64,000 bases of DNA, from contig CAWHFY010000005.1 of assembly GCA_963828755.1 (NCBI GenBank), positions 1-64,000 on the forward strand. The letters are read 5' to 3'. This document shows, piece after piece, positions 42,759 to 52,138 of the stretch. The position numbers and the translations under genes are program-made. The notes below the pieces were generated by a model that did not search any database, was not told where the DNA came from, and worked only from the letters and a program-made list of their open reading frames with translations. The stretch comes from WHSW01 sp963828755. Lineage in GTDB: Bacteria > Actinomycetota > Thermoleophilia > Solirubrobacterales > 70-9. Positions within the stretch are counted from its first letter, which is position 1, and each line of letters starts with the position of its first letter.

Positions 42759-44432
42759 CTACGCCAGGACCGCCTTCCGCGGATACACAACCTCAGGATC
42801 CGTCAACACATTCACCAGCGCCGGCTTCCCGCTCGCAAACGCCCGCTCCAGCGCCGGCTGCAGCTCGCTCGGATGCCGCACCAGCTCCCCGTGCCCGCCG
42901 AGCGCCTTCACGACCTCGTCGTACCGCGTCGCCGGCCGCAGCGACGCCGCCACCTCGTACCCGTACAGGAACCGCATCGGGTGGTACTCGAGCGCCCAGA
43001 TGCCGTTGTTGCCGATGATGCCGACGACCGGGAGGTCGTGGCGCATCATCGTGTCGAACTCGAGGCCCGAGAAGCCGAAGGCGCCGTCGCCGAGCAGGCA
43101 GACGACCTGGCGGTCGGGGAAGGCCGTCTTCGCGCCGATCGCCTGGCCCGGGCCGGCGCCGAGGCAGCCGTACGGGCCCGGGTCCATCCAGCAGCCGGGC
43201 TCGTAGGTGTTGACGACGCGGCCGGCGTAGGAGACGAAGTCGCCGCCGTCGCCGATCACGATCGCGTCGCGGTCGAGCATCTGGGCGAGCTCGCCGTAGA
43301 TCCGCAGCGGGTGCAGCGGGGCGCGGTCGTCGTCGAGCTCGTCGGCCTCCCCCGCGCGCTTCTCGTCCTCGGTCTCGCGCAGCGACGCGACCCAGGCGCG
43401 CGTCCGGTCGCGCGAGGCGCCGGCGCTGACCGCCGCGGTCCGCAGCGCCGCCAGCGTCACGCCGATCGCGCCGACCAGCTCGAACTCGGGCTTGCGGTTC
43501 GCGGTCAGCTCGTTCGGCGCCTCGTCGAGCCAGATGATCTTCGTCTCCTCGCCGAACGAGCCGCCGAAGGCGAGGCGGAAGTCGAGCGGGACGCCGACGA
43601 CGACGGCGACGTCGGCGCCCTTCAGCCCCTGGCCGCGGGCGCGAGAGAAGCAGAGGTCGTGGTCGGCGGGCAGGCAGCCGCGGCCCATGCCGTTGAGGAA
43701 GACCGGGATGCCGAGCTCCTCGGCCAGCTGCTGCAGCTCGCCCTCGCCGTGTGACCAGTAGACGCCGGTGCCGGCCATGATCACCGGGCGCTCGGCGGCG
43801 CCGAGCACGGCGGCGGCCTCCTCCACCCCGTCGGCCTCGGTCGGCGCGAACGTCGGCTTCGGCTCGAGCTCGCCCTCGCCCTCCATGAAGACGACGTCGA
43901 GCGGATAGTCGACGTAGGTGGGGCCGGTCGGGCCGTGAAGCGCGGTGTCGATCGCGCGCGCGGTCGCGGCGCCGCAGTCGCCGGTCTCCTTGACCGTCTC
44001 GGCCGACTTGGTCAGCGGGCTGACGAACGGCAGGTGGTCGATCTCCTGAAGCGATCCCGAGCCCCAGCGCATCTCGGGCGCGCGGCCGCCGAGCACGACC
44101 AGCGGCGAGCGGTTGAACTTCGCCCCGGCGATCGCGCTCATCCCGTTGGTGACCCCGGGGCCGGCGGTCAGCGCGGCGACGCCCGGCTTGCGGGTCGCCT
44201 TCGCGTAGCCCTCGGCCGCCCAGGCGGCCGCCTGCTCGTGGCGGGTGTCGATCAGGTCGATGCCCTCGGCGACGCAGCCGTCGTAGATCGAGAAGAGGTG
44301 GCCGCCCGAGAGCGTGAACAGCTTCGAGACGCCGCGGTCGGCGAGCGCGCGGGCGACCAGCTTGCCGCCGTGGACGGGGCCGGACTCCGGCTCGCCGCCC
44401 TCGGCGCGGGCGCTCTCCTCGGTCGTCGCCAT
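42759..44432 (-). CDS. Thiamine-diphosphate enzyme, acetolactate synthase-like
   Basis: 557 residues. The ThDP family order is complete: GKLVARALADRGVSKLFTLSGGH with the catalytic Glu in DTRHEQAAAWAAEGYA, a middle domain, and the ThDP-Mg motif GDGAFGFSGLEFDTMMRHDL ending GIIGNN. It resembles the actinobacterial acetolactate-synthase-like proteins that are not the main IlvB, and could also be a benzaldehyde-lyase or 2-hydroxyacyl-CoA-lyase type enzyme. No IlvN small subunit is adjacent. The stop codon lies where the 5' half of the tRNA fragment would be. ATG 44432 has TAGGGT 9 nt upstream. Confidence 0.88.
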   Translation of the reverse strand: MATTEESARAEGGEPESGPVHGGKLVARALADRGVSKLFTLSGGHLFSIYDGCVAEGIDLIDTRHEQAAAWAAEGYAKATRKPGVAALTAGPGVTNGMSAIAGAKFNRSPLVVLGGRAPEMRWGSGSLQEIDHLPFVSPLTKSAETVKETGDCGAATARAIDTALHGPTGPTYVDYPLDVVFMEGEGELEPKPTFAPTEADGVEEAAAVLGAAERPVIMAGTGVYWSHGEGELQQLAEELGIPVFLNGMGRGCLPADHDLCFSRARGQGLKGADVAVVVGVPLDFRLAFGGSFGEETKIIWLDEAPNELTANRKPEFELVGAIGVTLAALRTAAVSAGASRDRTRAWVASLRETEDEKRAGEADELDDDRAPLHPLRIYGELAQMLDRDAIVIGDGGDFVSYAGRVVNTYEPGCWMDPGPYGCLGAGPGQAIGAKTAFPDRQVVCLLGDGAFGFSGLEFDTMMRHDLPVVGIIGNNGIWALEYHPMRFLYGYEVAASLRPATRYDEVVKALGGHGELVRHPSELQPALERAFASGKPALVNVLTDPEVVYPRKAVLA

Positions 44433-44444
44433 CGGCCGCGAACC

Positions 44445-46966
44445 CTACGGGCTGAGCTGCGTCGACGCGAGCGGGTACACGTCCGCGATCGTGTACGCGC
44501 GCACGCTCGCCGGCAGCTGCGTCCCCGCCGGGATCCGCAGCCGCGCGCCGACCACGTTGCCCGCGCCGTCCACGACCTGCTCGGTCAGCGTCCGGTAGTC
44601 GAGGCTGACCGGGGCGAGGGTGGCGTCGTCGACGAGCAGGACCGAGACCAGGTGGCCCGCGGCCCGGTAGCGCGTGCCGCGGCGAAGCCGCAGCGAGGCG
44701 ACCACCGCGCCGTCCTCGGACGCCGTCGGCGCGGTGAGCTCCACCCCGCTCGCGCTCACGCCCTTCGGCTTCGCATTCGCGCCGCCGCGCGTCGTACCCG
44801 TCGCTGAGGAAGGTGCCGTAGGAGGCGAGCGTGTCGGAGTCGTTGCAGACGCCGGCGATCCGCAGCTGGGCCGAGTAGTTCGGGACGTCGGCGCAGGTGA
44901 CCTGGCCGTAGAGGCTGGCGCCGGGCGCGAAGCTGCCGTCGACGTGGGTCGCGCCGCGGAAGTCGAGGCTTCGCAGCGGCACCGGGCCGAAGCTGAACTG
45001 CAGGCTCACCTGGCTCGTGTTGAGCGCGACCTGGTTGTGGTTGTAGGGGCCGTACAGCGGGAAGGCGAAGCCGCCGGTCGGATCGGCCTTGGTCTGACCG
45101 TTCTTGGTCTTGCGCCCGCCGATCACCCACATCAGCCGGTGCACCGGCCCGGGCTTCACGGGCTCGGAGTCGATCGTCCCGGCGATCAGGTCGTAGGAGT
45201 CGAAGCCGATCTGGTTGACGCTCGGCAGCAGCGACGGCTCGGGCAGCGCGAGGCGGGTGAGCTCGATCGCCTGCACCGTGCCCGATGGAATCGCAGGCGC
45301 CGTGTGCTTGTGGCGAAGCGGCTTGGTGACGTAGTGCAGCGTCTTGGAGAAGGTGCCGTTGGCGCCGTCGCCGGTCCAGACACCGGAGATGCTCACCCGG
45401 TAGTCGGTGTCGGGCTTGAGGATCCCGTCGGGGCGGATGAAGAGGAAGTGGCCGTCGCCCGAGAGCTCGGTCGTAAAGGTGAACCCGGGCTTCGAGGTAA
45501 CGCTGACGGCGGGGTCGATCGCGGCGTCGACGGTGGTCCCGTCGCGGCGCACGACGAGGCGCGCGGCGAGCGTCGTCGCCGCCGGCACCTTCTCGGTCGA
45601 GCCGCGCAGCGTCGTCCCGCCCGGGGTGACCGCGAACACGCGGTCGACGTTCGCCTTGAACTCCTGGGCCGGGTCGGTGGTGCAGCGCTTGTTGTCGGAG
45701 TGGCGGCAGTAGTCGTAGGGGACGAACCAGACCCGGCCGTGCTCGCCGCCGATGTAGACGCCGCGCTTGCCGAGCGCCGGCGAGCCGTTGAGGTCGTTGC
45801 GGTCGGCGAGGCCGGCGTTCTTCGGCGTCGTGTCGAACGACCAGCGCCGCTCGCCGGTCTCGGCGTCGAGCGCGTAGAGCGAGCCGTTGGAGGAGCCGAC
45901 GTAGACGATCTTGCCGTCGCCCTTCGGCGCCCTGCCGATCACCGGCGAGGAGCGCACCGGGTCGCCGGTGTCGTAGCGCCACAGCTGATGGCCGTCGGGC
46001 GCGACCGCGTACACCGAGCCGTCGGCCGAGCCGATGTAGATCGCGGTCGTGTTGCCGGCGGCGTCGGAGGCGAGCGCCGGCGAGCTGTAGATGTGGTCGG
46101 CGGTCGGGAAGGCCCAGCGCTCGGCGCCGGTCGCCGGGTCGAGCGCGTGCAGCGAGCGGTCGAACGAGCCGATGTAGACGGTGCCGTCGGAGCCGAGCGC
46201 CGGCGAGGATGTCAGATAGCCGGGGGTGAACGTCTGCCAGCGCTGGTTGCCGGCCGGGTCGAGCGAGAACGCGTAGAAGTCGACCGAGCCCCAGTAGCTG
46301 TTGCCCGCGGCGTCGAAGGCCGGGGTCGTCCACACCGAGTTGGCGCGCTGGGTGATCCAGCGCTGCTGGCCGTCGGGGGTGAGCGAGTAGGCGCCGCCGC
46401 CGGTGTTGCCGACGTAGAGGTTCGAGTCGGGCCCGTAGGCGACGTTGCCCTCCCACCAGTTGACGAGCTGGCCGGTCGCCGGCTGCAAGCGGGGTGCGGT
46501 AGGTCCAGCGGGTGCGCTTGGCCTGCGAGAGCTTGCGGTTCGAGCTGCGCAGCTGGTAGAGCGTCTCGTCGCCGGAGCCGATCGTGATCGGGAACTCGCC
46601 GTTGTTCGAGGCCCGGCCGAGCGCGGCGGCGGCGTCGATGATCCCGCCGGTGCCGAAGCGCCAGCGCTCGTTGCCGTCGCGATCGATCGCGTAGAAGCTC
46701 GTGTCGGCCGAGCCGATGTAGGCGGTGCCGTCGGCGCCGATCACCGGGGTCGAGAAGATCCCGCGCTGGGTCTTGAACGACCACGGGCGGTCGCCGCGGT
46801 AGGTCGCGCGGATCGGGCTCTGGGCCGTGTTGCGCATGTCGTGGCGCATCTCGGGCCAGGGCGAGCCCTGCAGCAGCGGGCCGTCGGCCGCCACGGCCGC
46901 GCCGGGCGCAAGCGCGCCGATCCCCAGCGCGAGCCCCACCGCCATCCATAGCGATCGTCGCCTCAC
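44445..46966 (-). CDS. Secreted PQQ-type beta-propeller protein (two frameshifts, near 46490 and 44788)
   Basis: About 840 residues when bridged. A signal peptide (LWMAVGLALGIGALAPGAAVAA) is followed by repeated blades of the form GADGTAYIGSADTSFYAIDRDG, GSDGTVYIGSFDRSLHALDP and IVYVGSSNGSLYALDAETGE, typical of PQQ-like/outer-membrane-assembly-type propellers. After the propeller lies an Ig-like or jelly-roll region (SKPGFTFTTELSGDGHFLFI). The last part is in a third frame (SASGVELTAPTASEDGAVVA). No PQQ-enzyme catalytic motif is seen, so a binding or structural role is likelier. Both breaks fall in GC-rich runs and look like missing bases. Confidence 0.75.
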
Positions 46967-47026
46967 GTGGCGGACGCTACCGGTGCGCGGCGGGTATGCG
47001 GCAACCGCCTGCCACTATGAGGCCCG

Positions 47027-47869
47027 ATGCGAATCGGCGTCTTCATCGTCCCAGGCGGTGAGCACCCGCGGCTGACCGTCGATCAGATCGTCGCCGCCGA
47101 CCGGGCCGGTCTCGACCTCGTCGGCGTGCAGGACCACCCCTACCAGCGGCGCTTCCTCGACACCTGGACGCTGCTCTCCTACGCCGCCGCCCAGACCGAG
47201 CGGGTCACGCTGCTGCCCGACGTGATCAACCTGCCGCTGCGCCAGCCGGCGGTGCTGGCGAAGGCGGCCGCCTCGCTCGACGCGCTGTCGGGCGGCCGGG
47301 TCGAGCTCGGCCTCGGCGCCGGCGCGTTCTGGGACGGGGTCGAGGCGATGGGCGGCCCGCGGCGGACCGCCAAGGAATCGGTCGACGCGCTGATCGAGGC
47401 GGTCACGCTGATCCGCCAGTTCTTTGCCGGCGAGACCGTGCGGCTGGAGGGCGAGCACTACTCGGCCGCGGGCGGCCAAGCCGGACCGGCCCCCGCGCAC
47501 CCCATCGGGATCTGGCTCGGCGCCTACGGCCCGCGGATGCTGCGCACCACCGGCCGCTTGGCCGACGGCTGGGTGCCCTCGCTCGGTGGTCACTACATGT
47601 CCGAGGAGCAGGCGCTCGCCGGCCACGAGGCGATCGACGAGGCCGCGCGCAGGGCGGATCGCGACCCGGCGAACATCGTCCGGGCCGCGAACGTGGGCCT
47701 CGACGACCCGGCCGAGTTCCTCGACCCTGAACGCCTCGCGCGCGTGGCAAGCGAGCTGCGCTTCGACGCCGCGCTGGTGAGCGTGCCCGGCGACGAGCCG
47801 CTCGAGTTCATCCGTCGCCTGGGCGAGGACGTCGCGCCGCGGGCGCGCGAACTCGCAACCGGCCGTTAG
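47027..47869 (+). CDS. Luciferase-like (LLM) F420-dependent oxidoreductase
   Basis: 280 residues. The bacterial luciferase-like TIM barrel is shown by MRIGVFIVPGGEHPRLTVDQ, GLDLVGVQDHPYQRRFLDTW, LLPDVINLPLRQPAVLAKAA and SLDALSGGRVELGLGAGAF, then PIGIWLGAYGPRMLRTTGRL. Many such actinobacterial proteins use F420 rather than FMN. The substrate is unknown. It converges on a TetR gene with which its stop codon overlaps by 4 bases. It is separate from the propeller gene, which lies divergently. Confidence 0.88.
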   Translation: MRIGVFIVPGGEHPRLTVDQIVAADRAGLDLVGVQDHPYQRRFLDTWTLLSYAAAQTERVTLLPDVINLPLRQPAVLAKAAASLDALSGGRVELGLGAGAFWDGVEAMGGPRRTAKESVDALIEAVTLIRQFFAGETVRLEGEHYSAAGGQAGPAPAHPIGIWLGAYGPRMLRTTGRLADGWVPSLGGHYMSEEQALAGHEAIDEAARRADRDPANIVRAANVGLDDPAEFLDPERLARVASELRFDAALVSVPGDEPLEFIRRLGEDVAPRARELATGR

Positions 47870-48531
47870 CTCGAGCCCTTGAAGTCGACCAGCGCGCGGG
47901 AGAACGCCGCGGGGTCGAGCGCGGGGGCCGGCAGCTCCGTGGGCTCGGCGCGCGCGGTGCGCAGGCCGTCGATCACGATCGCGAGCATCCGCCGCCAGGT
48001 CTCGGGCGCGACCTCGGACGTGATGTCCATGATGGTCGCGACCATCAGCTGGATCAGCGGTACGTCGATGGTCTCGATGTCGTCGCGAAGCTCGCCGCTC
48101 TCGCGCGCCCGGCGCACGAGCTCGGCCACCCTCGGGCGCAACAGCTCGCGCCCGCGCTGCGCGAACTCGGCTCCCGCGGGCGAGCCGAGCAGGAGCTGGC
48201 GCAGGGCGCGGTTGTTCGCCTGAAACTCCGAGCCGCGCTCGATGAACTCCACGAGCGCCGGCCAGGCGTCGTCGCGCTCGAGCGCCGCGTCGGCGAGCGC
48301 GACGATCTCCATCAGCCGCTCGTCGAAGAGCGACTCGAGCAGGTCCGACTTCTCCGGGAAGCGCCGGTAGACGGTCCCCACGCCGACGCCGGCGCGGGCG
48401 GCGATCGCGTCCATCGTCACGGACAGGCCGCGCTCGGCGAACTCGGCCGTGGCGGCGTCGAGGATCCGCTGGCGGTTGCGCTCGGCGTCGGCGCGCAGGG
48501 GGCGCTCGGGCTTGTCTGTGGTCGAACTCAC
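47866..48531 (-). CDS. TetR-family regulator of the adjacent exporter
   Basis: 221 residues from GTG 48531. The HTH region (RADAERNRQRILDAATAEFA, then LSVTMDAIAARAGVGVGTVY RRF) is typical TetR; the C-terminal ligand domain carries EVAPETWRRMLAIVIDGLRT. It lies divergent to a DHA2 exporter 93 nt away with inverted repeats between, the usual layout of an efflux repressor and its target. An upstream ATG at 48567 would fall in the operator region and is less likely. Confidence 0.88.
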   Translation of the reverse strand: MSSTTDKPERPLRADAERNRQRILDAATAEFAERGLSVTMDAIAARAGVGVGTVYRRFPEKSDLLESLFDERLMEIVALADAALERDDAWPALVEFIERGSEFQANNRALRQLLLGSPAGAEFAQRGRELLRPRVAELVRRARESGELRDDIETIDVPLIQLMVATIMDITSEVAPETWRRMLAIVIDGLRTARAEPTELPAPALDPAAFSRALVDFKGSS

Positions 48532-48559
48532 ACACGAATCGTAGCTAAACGGAGAAATG

Positions 48560-48612
48560 ATCTCCACTTATGTGCTACGGTGCCTCCTAAGTTGAGATGC
48601 AACCTCCACTTA
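48560..48612. promoter_or_regulatory. Intergenic operator region between TetR and exporter
   Basis: ATCTCCACTTA (48560-48570) has an inverted partner TAAGTTGAGAT (48588-48598, one mismatch), and CTCCACTTA recurs directly at 48604-48612. GGAGA and TCTCC at 48551-48565 form another inverted pair. TGCTACGGT at 48573-48580 is a likely extended -10 on the + strand. Probable TetR binding sites. Confidence 0.6.
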
Positions 48613-48623
48613 AGGAGAACCCG

Positions 48624-50093
48624 ATGAGTCCCAAGACCAACCCCCACCACTCCCGCCGCTGGCTGATCCTCGCGGTGCTCGGCCTCGCCCAGCTGATGGT
48701 CGTCCTCGACGCGACGATCGTGAACATCGCGCTGCCGTCGGCCCAGGCCGACCTCGGCTTCTCCGACGACAGCCGTCAGTGGGTGATCACCGCGTACGCC
48801 CTCGCCTTCGGCAGCCTGCTGTTGCTCGGCGGGCGGATCGGCGACATCTTCGGGCGCAAGCGCACGTTCGTCGTCGGCCTGCTCGGCTTCGCCGGCGCCT
48901 CGGCGATCGCCGGCGCGGCCGGCAGCTTCGGCGTCTTCATCGGCGCCCGCGCGCTTCAGGGCGCGTTCGGCGCCCTGCTCGCCCCCGCGGCGCTGTCGCT
49001 TCTGTCGACCACGTTCACCGACCCCACCGAGCGCGGCAAGGCGTTCGGCGTTTACGGCGCGATCGCCGGGGCGGGCGCCGCCGTCGGCCTGCTGCTCGGC
49101 GGCTTTCTCACCGAGTACCTCGACTGGCGCTGGACCATGTACGTGAACCTCGCGTTCGCGATCCCGGCGATGATCGGCGGCCTCGCCCTGCTGCACCAGC
49201 CGGCGCGCGACCGCACGGTGCGGATCGACATCCCCGGCGCGATCGCCGCGACCGCCGGGCTGTTCGGGATCGTCTACGGGTTCTCGAGCGCGGAGACCAA
49301 CGGCTGGGGCGAGCCGATCACGATCGCCAGCCTCGCCGCCGGCGTCGCGATCATCGGGCTGTTCGTCTGGATCGAGCGGCGCGTGGCCCAGCCGCTGCTG
49401 CCGATGCGCGTGGTGCTCGACCGCACCCGCGCCGGCTCGTACCTGGCCGTGGCGACCGTCGGCGCCGGGATGTTCGGCGCCTTCCTGTTCCTCACCTATT
49501 ACATGCAGGAGACCCTCGGCTTCTCGCCGTTCCAGACCGGGCTCGCCTTCCTGCCCATGGTGGTGGGGATCGTGTTCTCCGCGAACCTCTCGAGCCGCGT
49601 GCTGCTCGCCAAGTTCGGCCCGCGGCCGGTGGTCCCCACCGGGATGCTGCTCGCGATGGCCGGGATGCTCTCGCTCACCGGCCTCGGGATCGACTCGAGC
49701 TACGCCTCGGGAATCCTGCCCGGTCTGGTGGTCCTCGGCCTCGGGATGGGCGCGGTGATGGCGCCGTCGATGTCGAGCGCAACCGCGGGTGTCGAGCCGG
49801 CCGACGCCGGGGTCGCCTCGGCCATGGTCAACACCGGCCAGCAGGTCGGCGGCTCGATCGGCACCGCGTTCCTGAGCTCGATCGCCGCCTCGGCGGTCAC
49901 GTCGTTCGCGACCGACAACGCCGCGTCGGCCGGCCCGTCGCTGATGGCCGAGGCCGCGGTGCGGGGCTACACCACCGCGTTCTGGTGGTCGGCGGCGATC
50001 TTCGCCGTCGGCGCCATGGCCACCGCGCTGCTGCTGCGAAGCGGCGCGGCGACGGCGCCCGCCCCGAGCGCCGAGCCGGTGCTCGCGCACTGA
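48624..50093 (+). CDS. DHA2-family MFS exporter (EmrB/QacA type)
   Basis: 489 residues, 14 expected helices. Motif A-like GGRIGDIFGRKRTFVVGL, the conserved start LAQLMVVLDATIVNIALPSA and RALQGAFGALLAPAALSLLS place it in the drug:H+ antiporter DHA2 family. AAGGAG lies 7 nt before ATG 48624. The divergent TetR gene should regulate it. Substrates cannot be told; such pumps remove hydrophobic toxic compounds. A strong terminator follows at 50112-50152. Confidence 0.93.
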   Translation: MSPKTNPHHSRRWLILAVLGLAQLMVVLDATIVNIALPSAQADLGFSDDSRQWVITAYALAFGSLLLLGGRIGDIFGRKRTFVVGLLGFAGASAIAGAAGSFGVFIGARALQGAFGALLAPAALSLLSTTFTDPTERGKAFGVYGAIAGAGAAVGLLLGGFLTEYLDWRWTMYVNLAFAIPAMIGGLALLHQPARDRTVRIDIPGAIAATAGLFGIVYGFSSAETNGWGEPITIASLAAGVAIIGLFVWIERRVAQPLLPMRVVLDRTRAGSYLAVATVGAGMFGAFLFLTYYMQETLGFSPFQTGLAFLPMVVGIVFSANLSSRVLLAKFGPRPVVPTGMLLAMAGMLSLTGLGIDSSYASGILPGLVVLGLGMGAVMAPSMSSATAGVEPADAGVASAMVNTGQQVGGSIGTAFLSSIAASAVTSFATDNAASAGPSLMAEAAVRGYTTAFWWSAAIFAVGAMATALLLRSGAATAPAPSAEPVLAH

Positions 50094-50111
50094 CCAACGC
50101 GCGCGGACACT

Positions 50112-50152
50112 GCCGCCTCCCCCGGCCGCCGGACGTGGTCGGGGGAGGCGGC
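50112..50152 (+). terminator. Rho-independent-type terminator after the exporter
   Basis: GCCGCCTCCCCC (50112-50123) pairs perfectly with 50141-50152 around a 17-nt loop, followed by TTTCGT. A 12-bp GC stem 19 nt after the stop codon. The following 50153-50349 shows no gene. Confidence 0.8.
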
Positions 50153-50349
50153 TTTCGTATCCCGCCGGGGCGCGAGCTAGAGCGCGGCTGACCAAGCGCG
50201 ACACGAAGTCGGCACAGCGCTTCGACGAATTAGATTCAGCTTGCGCGCAATACGCGTGTCGGCTCGGCGTACGGTCGTGGCATGGACACGTGGTGGCCGA
50301 AGGAACCCCGCCGCCCGGCAGCGATCCGCCCACCGACCCGAAAGCGGCC

Positions 50350-50386
50350 TTGACATGCTCACCACATGGCTTAATGTGCTGCACAT
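50350..50386 (+). promoter_or_regulatory. Promoter/operator of the toxin-antitoxin pair
   Basis: TTGACA (50350-50355), 16 nt, TAATGT (50372-50377), then ATG 50385 only 7 nt later, so the transcript is probably leaderless. ATGTGCTGCACAT (50374-50386) is a palindrome covering -10 to start codon, and further CATG repeats lie in the spacer. This is the usual place for an antitoxin to bind and shut its own promoter. Confidence 0.7.
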
Positions 50387-50618
50387 GTCCAAGATGATCC
50401 AGGTCCGCAATGTGCCCGACGACCTGCACCGGACACTGAAGGTCCGCGCCGCCGAGCAGGGGCTCAGCCTCTCCGACTACATCCTCCGCGAGCTCGAGGC
50501 CACGGTCGCCCAGCCGACGATCCCGGAGTTGCTGGACTGGCTTCGCGAGCAGCCGAAGGCCGACATCGACTTCGACGCCGCGGCCTTCATCCGCGCGCGC
50601 CGCGGGCCGCTGCCGTGA
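50385..50618 (+). CDS. Ribbon-helix-helix antitoxin (FitA/VapB-like)
   Basis: 77 residues. The start MSKMIQVRNVPDDLHRTLKV followed by RAAEQGLSLSDYILRELEAT is a classic ribbon-helix-helix DNA-binding unit as in FitA/VapB antitoxins. The C-terminal DWLREQPKADIDFDAAAFIR would wrap the toxin. ATG 50385 fits the leaderless promoter. Its stop overlaps the toxin GTG by four bases (GTGA). It is expected to repress the pair through the palindrome at the start site. Confidence 0.85.
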   Translation: MSKMIQVRNVPDDLHRTLKVRAAEQGLSLSDYILRELEATVAQPTIPELLDWLREQPKADIDFDAAAFIRARRGPLP

Positions 50619-51010
50619 TCGTGATCGACGCCTCCGCGACGATCAACCTGCTCGCAGTAGGGGGCGATCGCGGCGCGTGGGTTGAGAACCGCATTCTCGA
50701 CAACGGCTTGGTTCAGGTCCCCGAGCTGTTCGACCTCGAGGTCCTGAATGCCCTTCGGGGTCTCGAAGCATCGGGGGCTCGCGAGGACGTGATCGAGACG
50801 GCGTTGGTCGGGCTCGCCTCGCTGCGGGCGAAGCGACACGCTCACGCGCCGTTTCGCGGACGAATCTGGGCGCTGCGCCACAACCTCACGGCCTACGACG
50901 CCGCCTACGTCGCGCTCGCCGAGGCACTCGACGCGCCGCTGATCACGACGGACGCACGGCTCGCGCGCAGTTCGGGTCACAGGGCGCGCATCGAAGTGCC
51001 ACCGGTGTGA
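50615..51010 (+). CDS. PIN-domain toxin (VapC-like ribonuclease)
   Basis: 131 residues. PIN acidic residues are in place: Asp5 (MIVIDASA), Glu42 (FDLEVLNAL), and two late Asp (LTAYDAAYVALAEAL and LITTDARLAR). VapC toxins cut specific RNAs such as tRNAs when freed from the antitoxin. Encoded immediately after the antitoxin with a 4-base overlap. A copy of the 18-bp palindrome at 51017-51034 follows its stop and may terminate the transcript. Confidence 0.88.
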   Translation: MIVIDASATINLLAVGGDRGAWVENRILDNGLVQVPELFDLEVLNALRGLEASGAREDVIETALVGLASLRAKRHAHAPFRGRIWALRHNLTAYDAAYVALAEALDAPLITTDARLARSSGHRARIEVPPV

Positions 51011-51016
51011 CGCCCC

Positions 51017-51034
51017 GCGGTTCCGCGGAACCGC
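51017..51034. terminator. Second copy of the 18-bp palindrome, after the toxin gene
   Basis: Identical to 1425-1442 (GCGGTTCCGCGGAACCGC). Starts 6 nt after the vapC-like stop and 20 nt before the aldo/keto reductase start. Possible terminator or a small dispersed palindromic repeat. Confidence 0.5.
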
Positions 51035-51053
51035 CCCGGGTACCTTCAGTCGC

Positions 51054-52096
51054 ATGCAGACACGACAGCTCGCGAACACCGGTGTCCAGGTAAGCCCGCT
51101 CTGTCTCGGGGCGATGATGTTCGGGGCCTGGGGCGAGACCGACCACGACGAGTCGATCCGCATCATCCACGCGGCGCTCGACGCCGGGATCAACTTCATC
51201 GACACCGCCGACGTCTACTCGCGCGGCGAGTCGGAGGAGATCGTCGGCAAGGCGCTCGCGACCCGCCGCGACTCGGTCTTCCTGGCGACCAAGGTGCACG
51301 GGAAGATGGACGACGACGATCCGAACTACTTCGGCAACTCGCGCCGCTGGATCGTCAAGGAGGTCGAGAACTCGCTGCGCCGGCTGCGCACCGACCACAT
51401 CGACCTCTACCAAATCCACCGCCCCGAGCTCGACACCGACATCGACGACACGCTCTCGGCGCTCAGCGACCTGATCACCGCCGGGCAAGGTCCGCTACAT
51501 CGGCTCCTCGACCTTCCCGCCGTCGGCGGTGGTCGAGGCGCAGTGGGTCGCCGAGAAGCGAAACCGCCACCGCTTCGTCACCGAGCAGCCGCCGTACTCG
51601 ATCCTCGTGCGCGCGATCGAGCGCGACCTCCTCCCCACCTGCGAGCGCTTCGGGATGGGCGTGCTGCCCTGGTCCCCGCTCGCCGGCGGCTGGCTGACCG
51701 GCAAGTACCGAAAGGGCGCCGAGGTGCCGAAGTCGCGCCGGGCGGTGATGGTCCCCGACCGCTACGACATGTCGAAGCCCGAGAACCAGGCGAAGCTCGA
51801 GGCCGTCGACGCGCTCGCCGAGCTCGCCGCAGGAGGCCGGGCTGACGATGATCGAGATGTCGCTCGCCTTCTGCCTCGAGCACCCGGCGGTGACCGCGCC
51901 GATCATCGGCCCGCGGACGATGGAGCAGCTCGAGAGCCAGCTTCCCGCCGCCGACGTCCGCCTCTCCCAGGACGTCCTCGACCGCATCGACGAGATCGTC
52001 CCGCCGGGCAGGACCGTGAACCCGGTCGACGACGGCTGGACGCCGCCGGCGATCGCCGATCCGCGCCTGCGCCGCCGAAGCTTGCAGGGTCTCTAA
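51054..52096 (+). CDS. Aldo/keto reductase (two frameshifts, near 51488 and 51835)
   Basis: About 347 residues after correction. The AKR barrel begins QLANTGVQVSPLCLGAMMFG; catalytic residues are Asp and Tyr in GINFIDTADVYSRGES, Lys in FLATKVHG and His in IDLYQIHRPEL. At gccgggcaagg one extra G breaks the frame; removing it gives GKVRYIGSSTFPPSAVVEAQ. A second indel near 51835 precedes SLAFCLEHPAVTAPIIGPRT, the NADPH-binding end. It should reduce an aldehyde or ketone with NADPH. Substrate unknown. Confidence 0.8.
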
Positions 52097-52138
52097 AGAG
52101 CCGGATTCCGACCGCCGGATATCGCAGAATCCGGCGCG

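Noticed and set aside
42690..42760. Intact tRNA on the + strand
   Set aside because: TTCGAA reads both ways, but the T-stem and variable arm pair properly only on the reverse strand, and no acceptor stem closes on the + strand.
42793..46488. A 1,231-codon open frame on the reverse strand
   Set aside because: It is a mosaic: the first part is the real propeller sequence in its middle frame, the rest is an Arg-rich shadow of the TPP-enzyme gene in the wrong frame.
51480..51845. Programmed frameshift in the aldo/keto reductase
   Set aside because: No slippery heptamer or downstream structure is seen, there are two shifts in one gene, and similar breaks occur in many unrelated genes in the window; sequence error is simpler.
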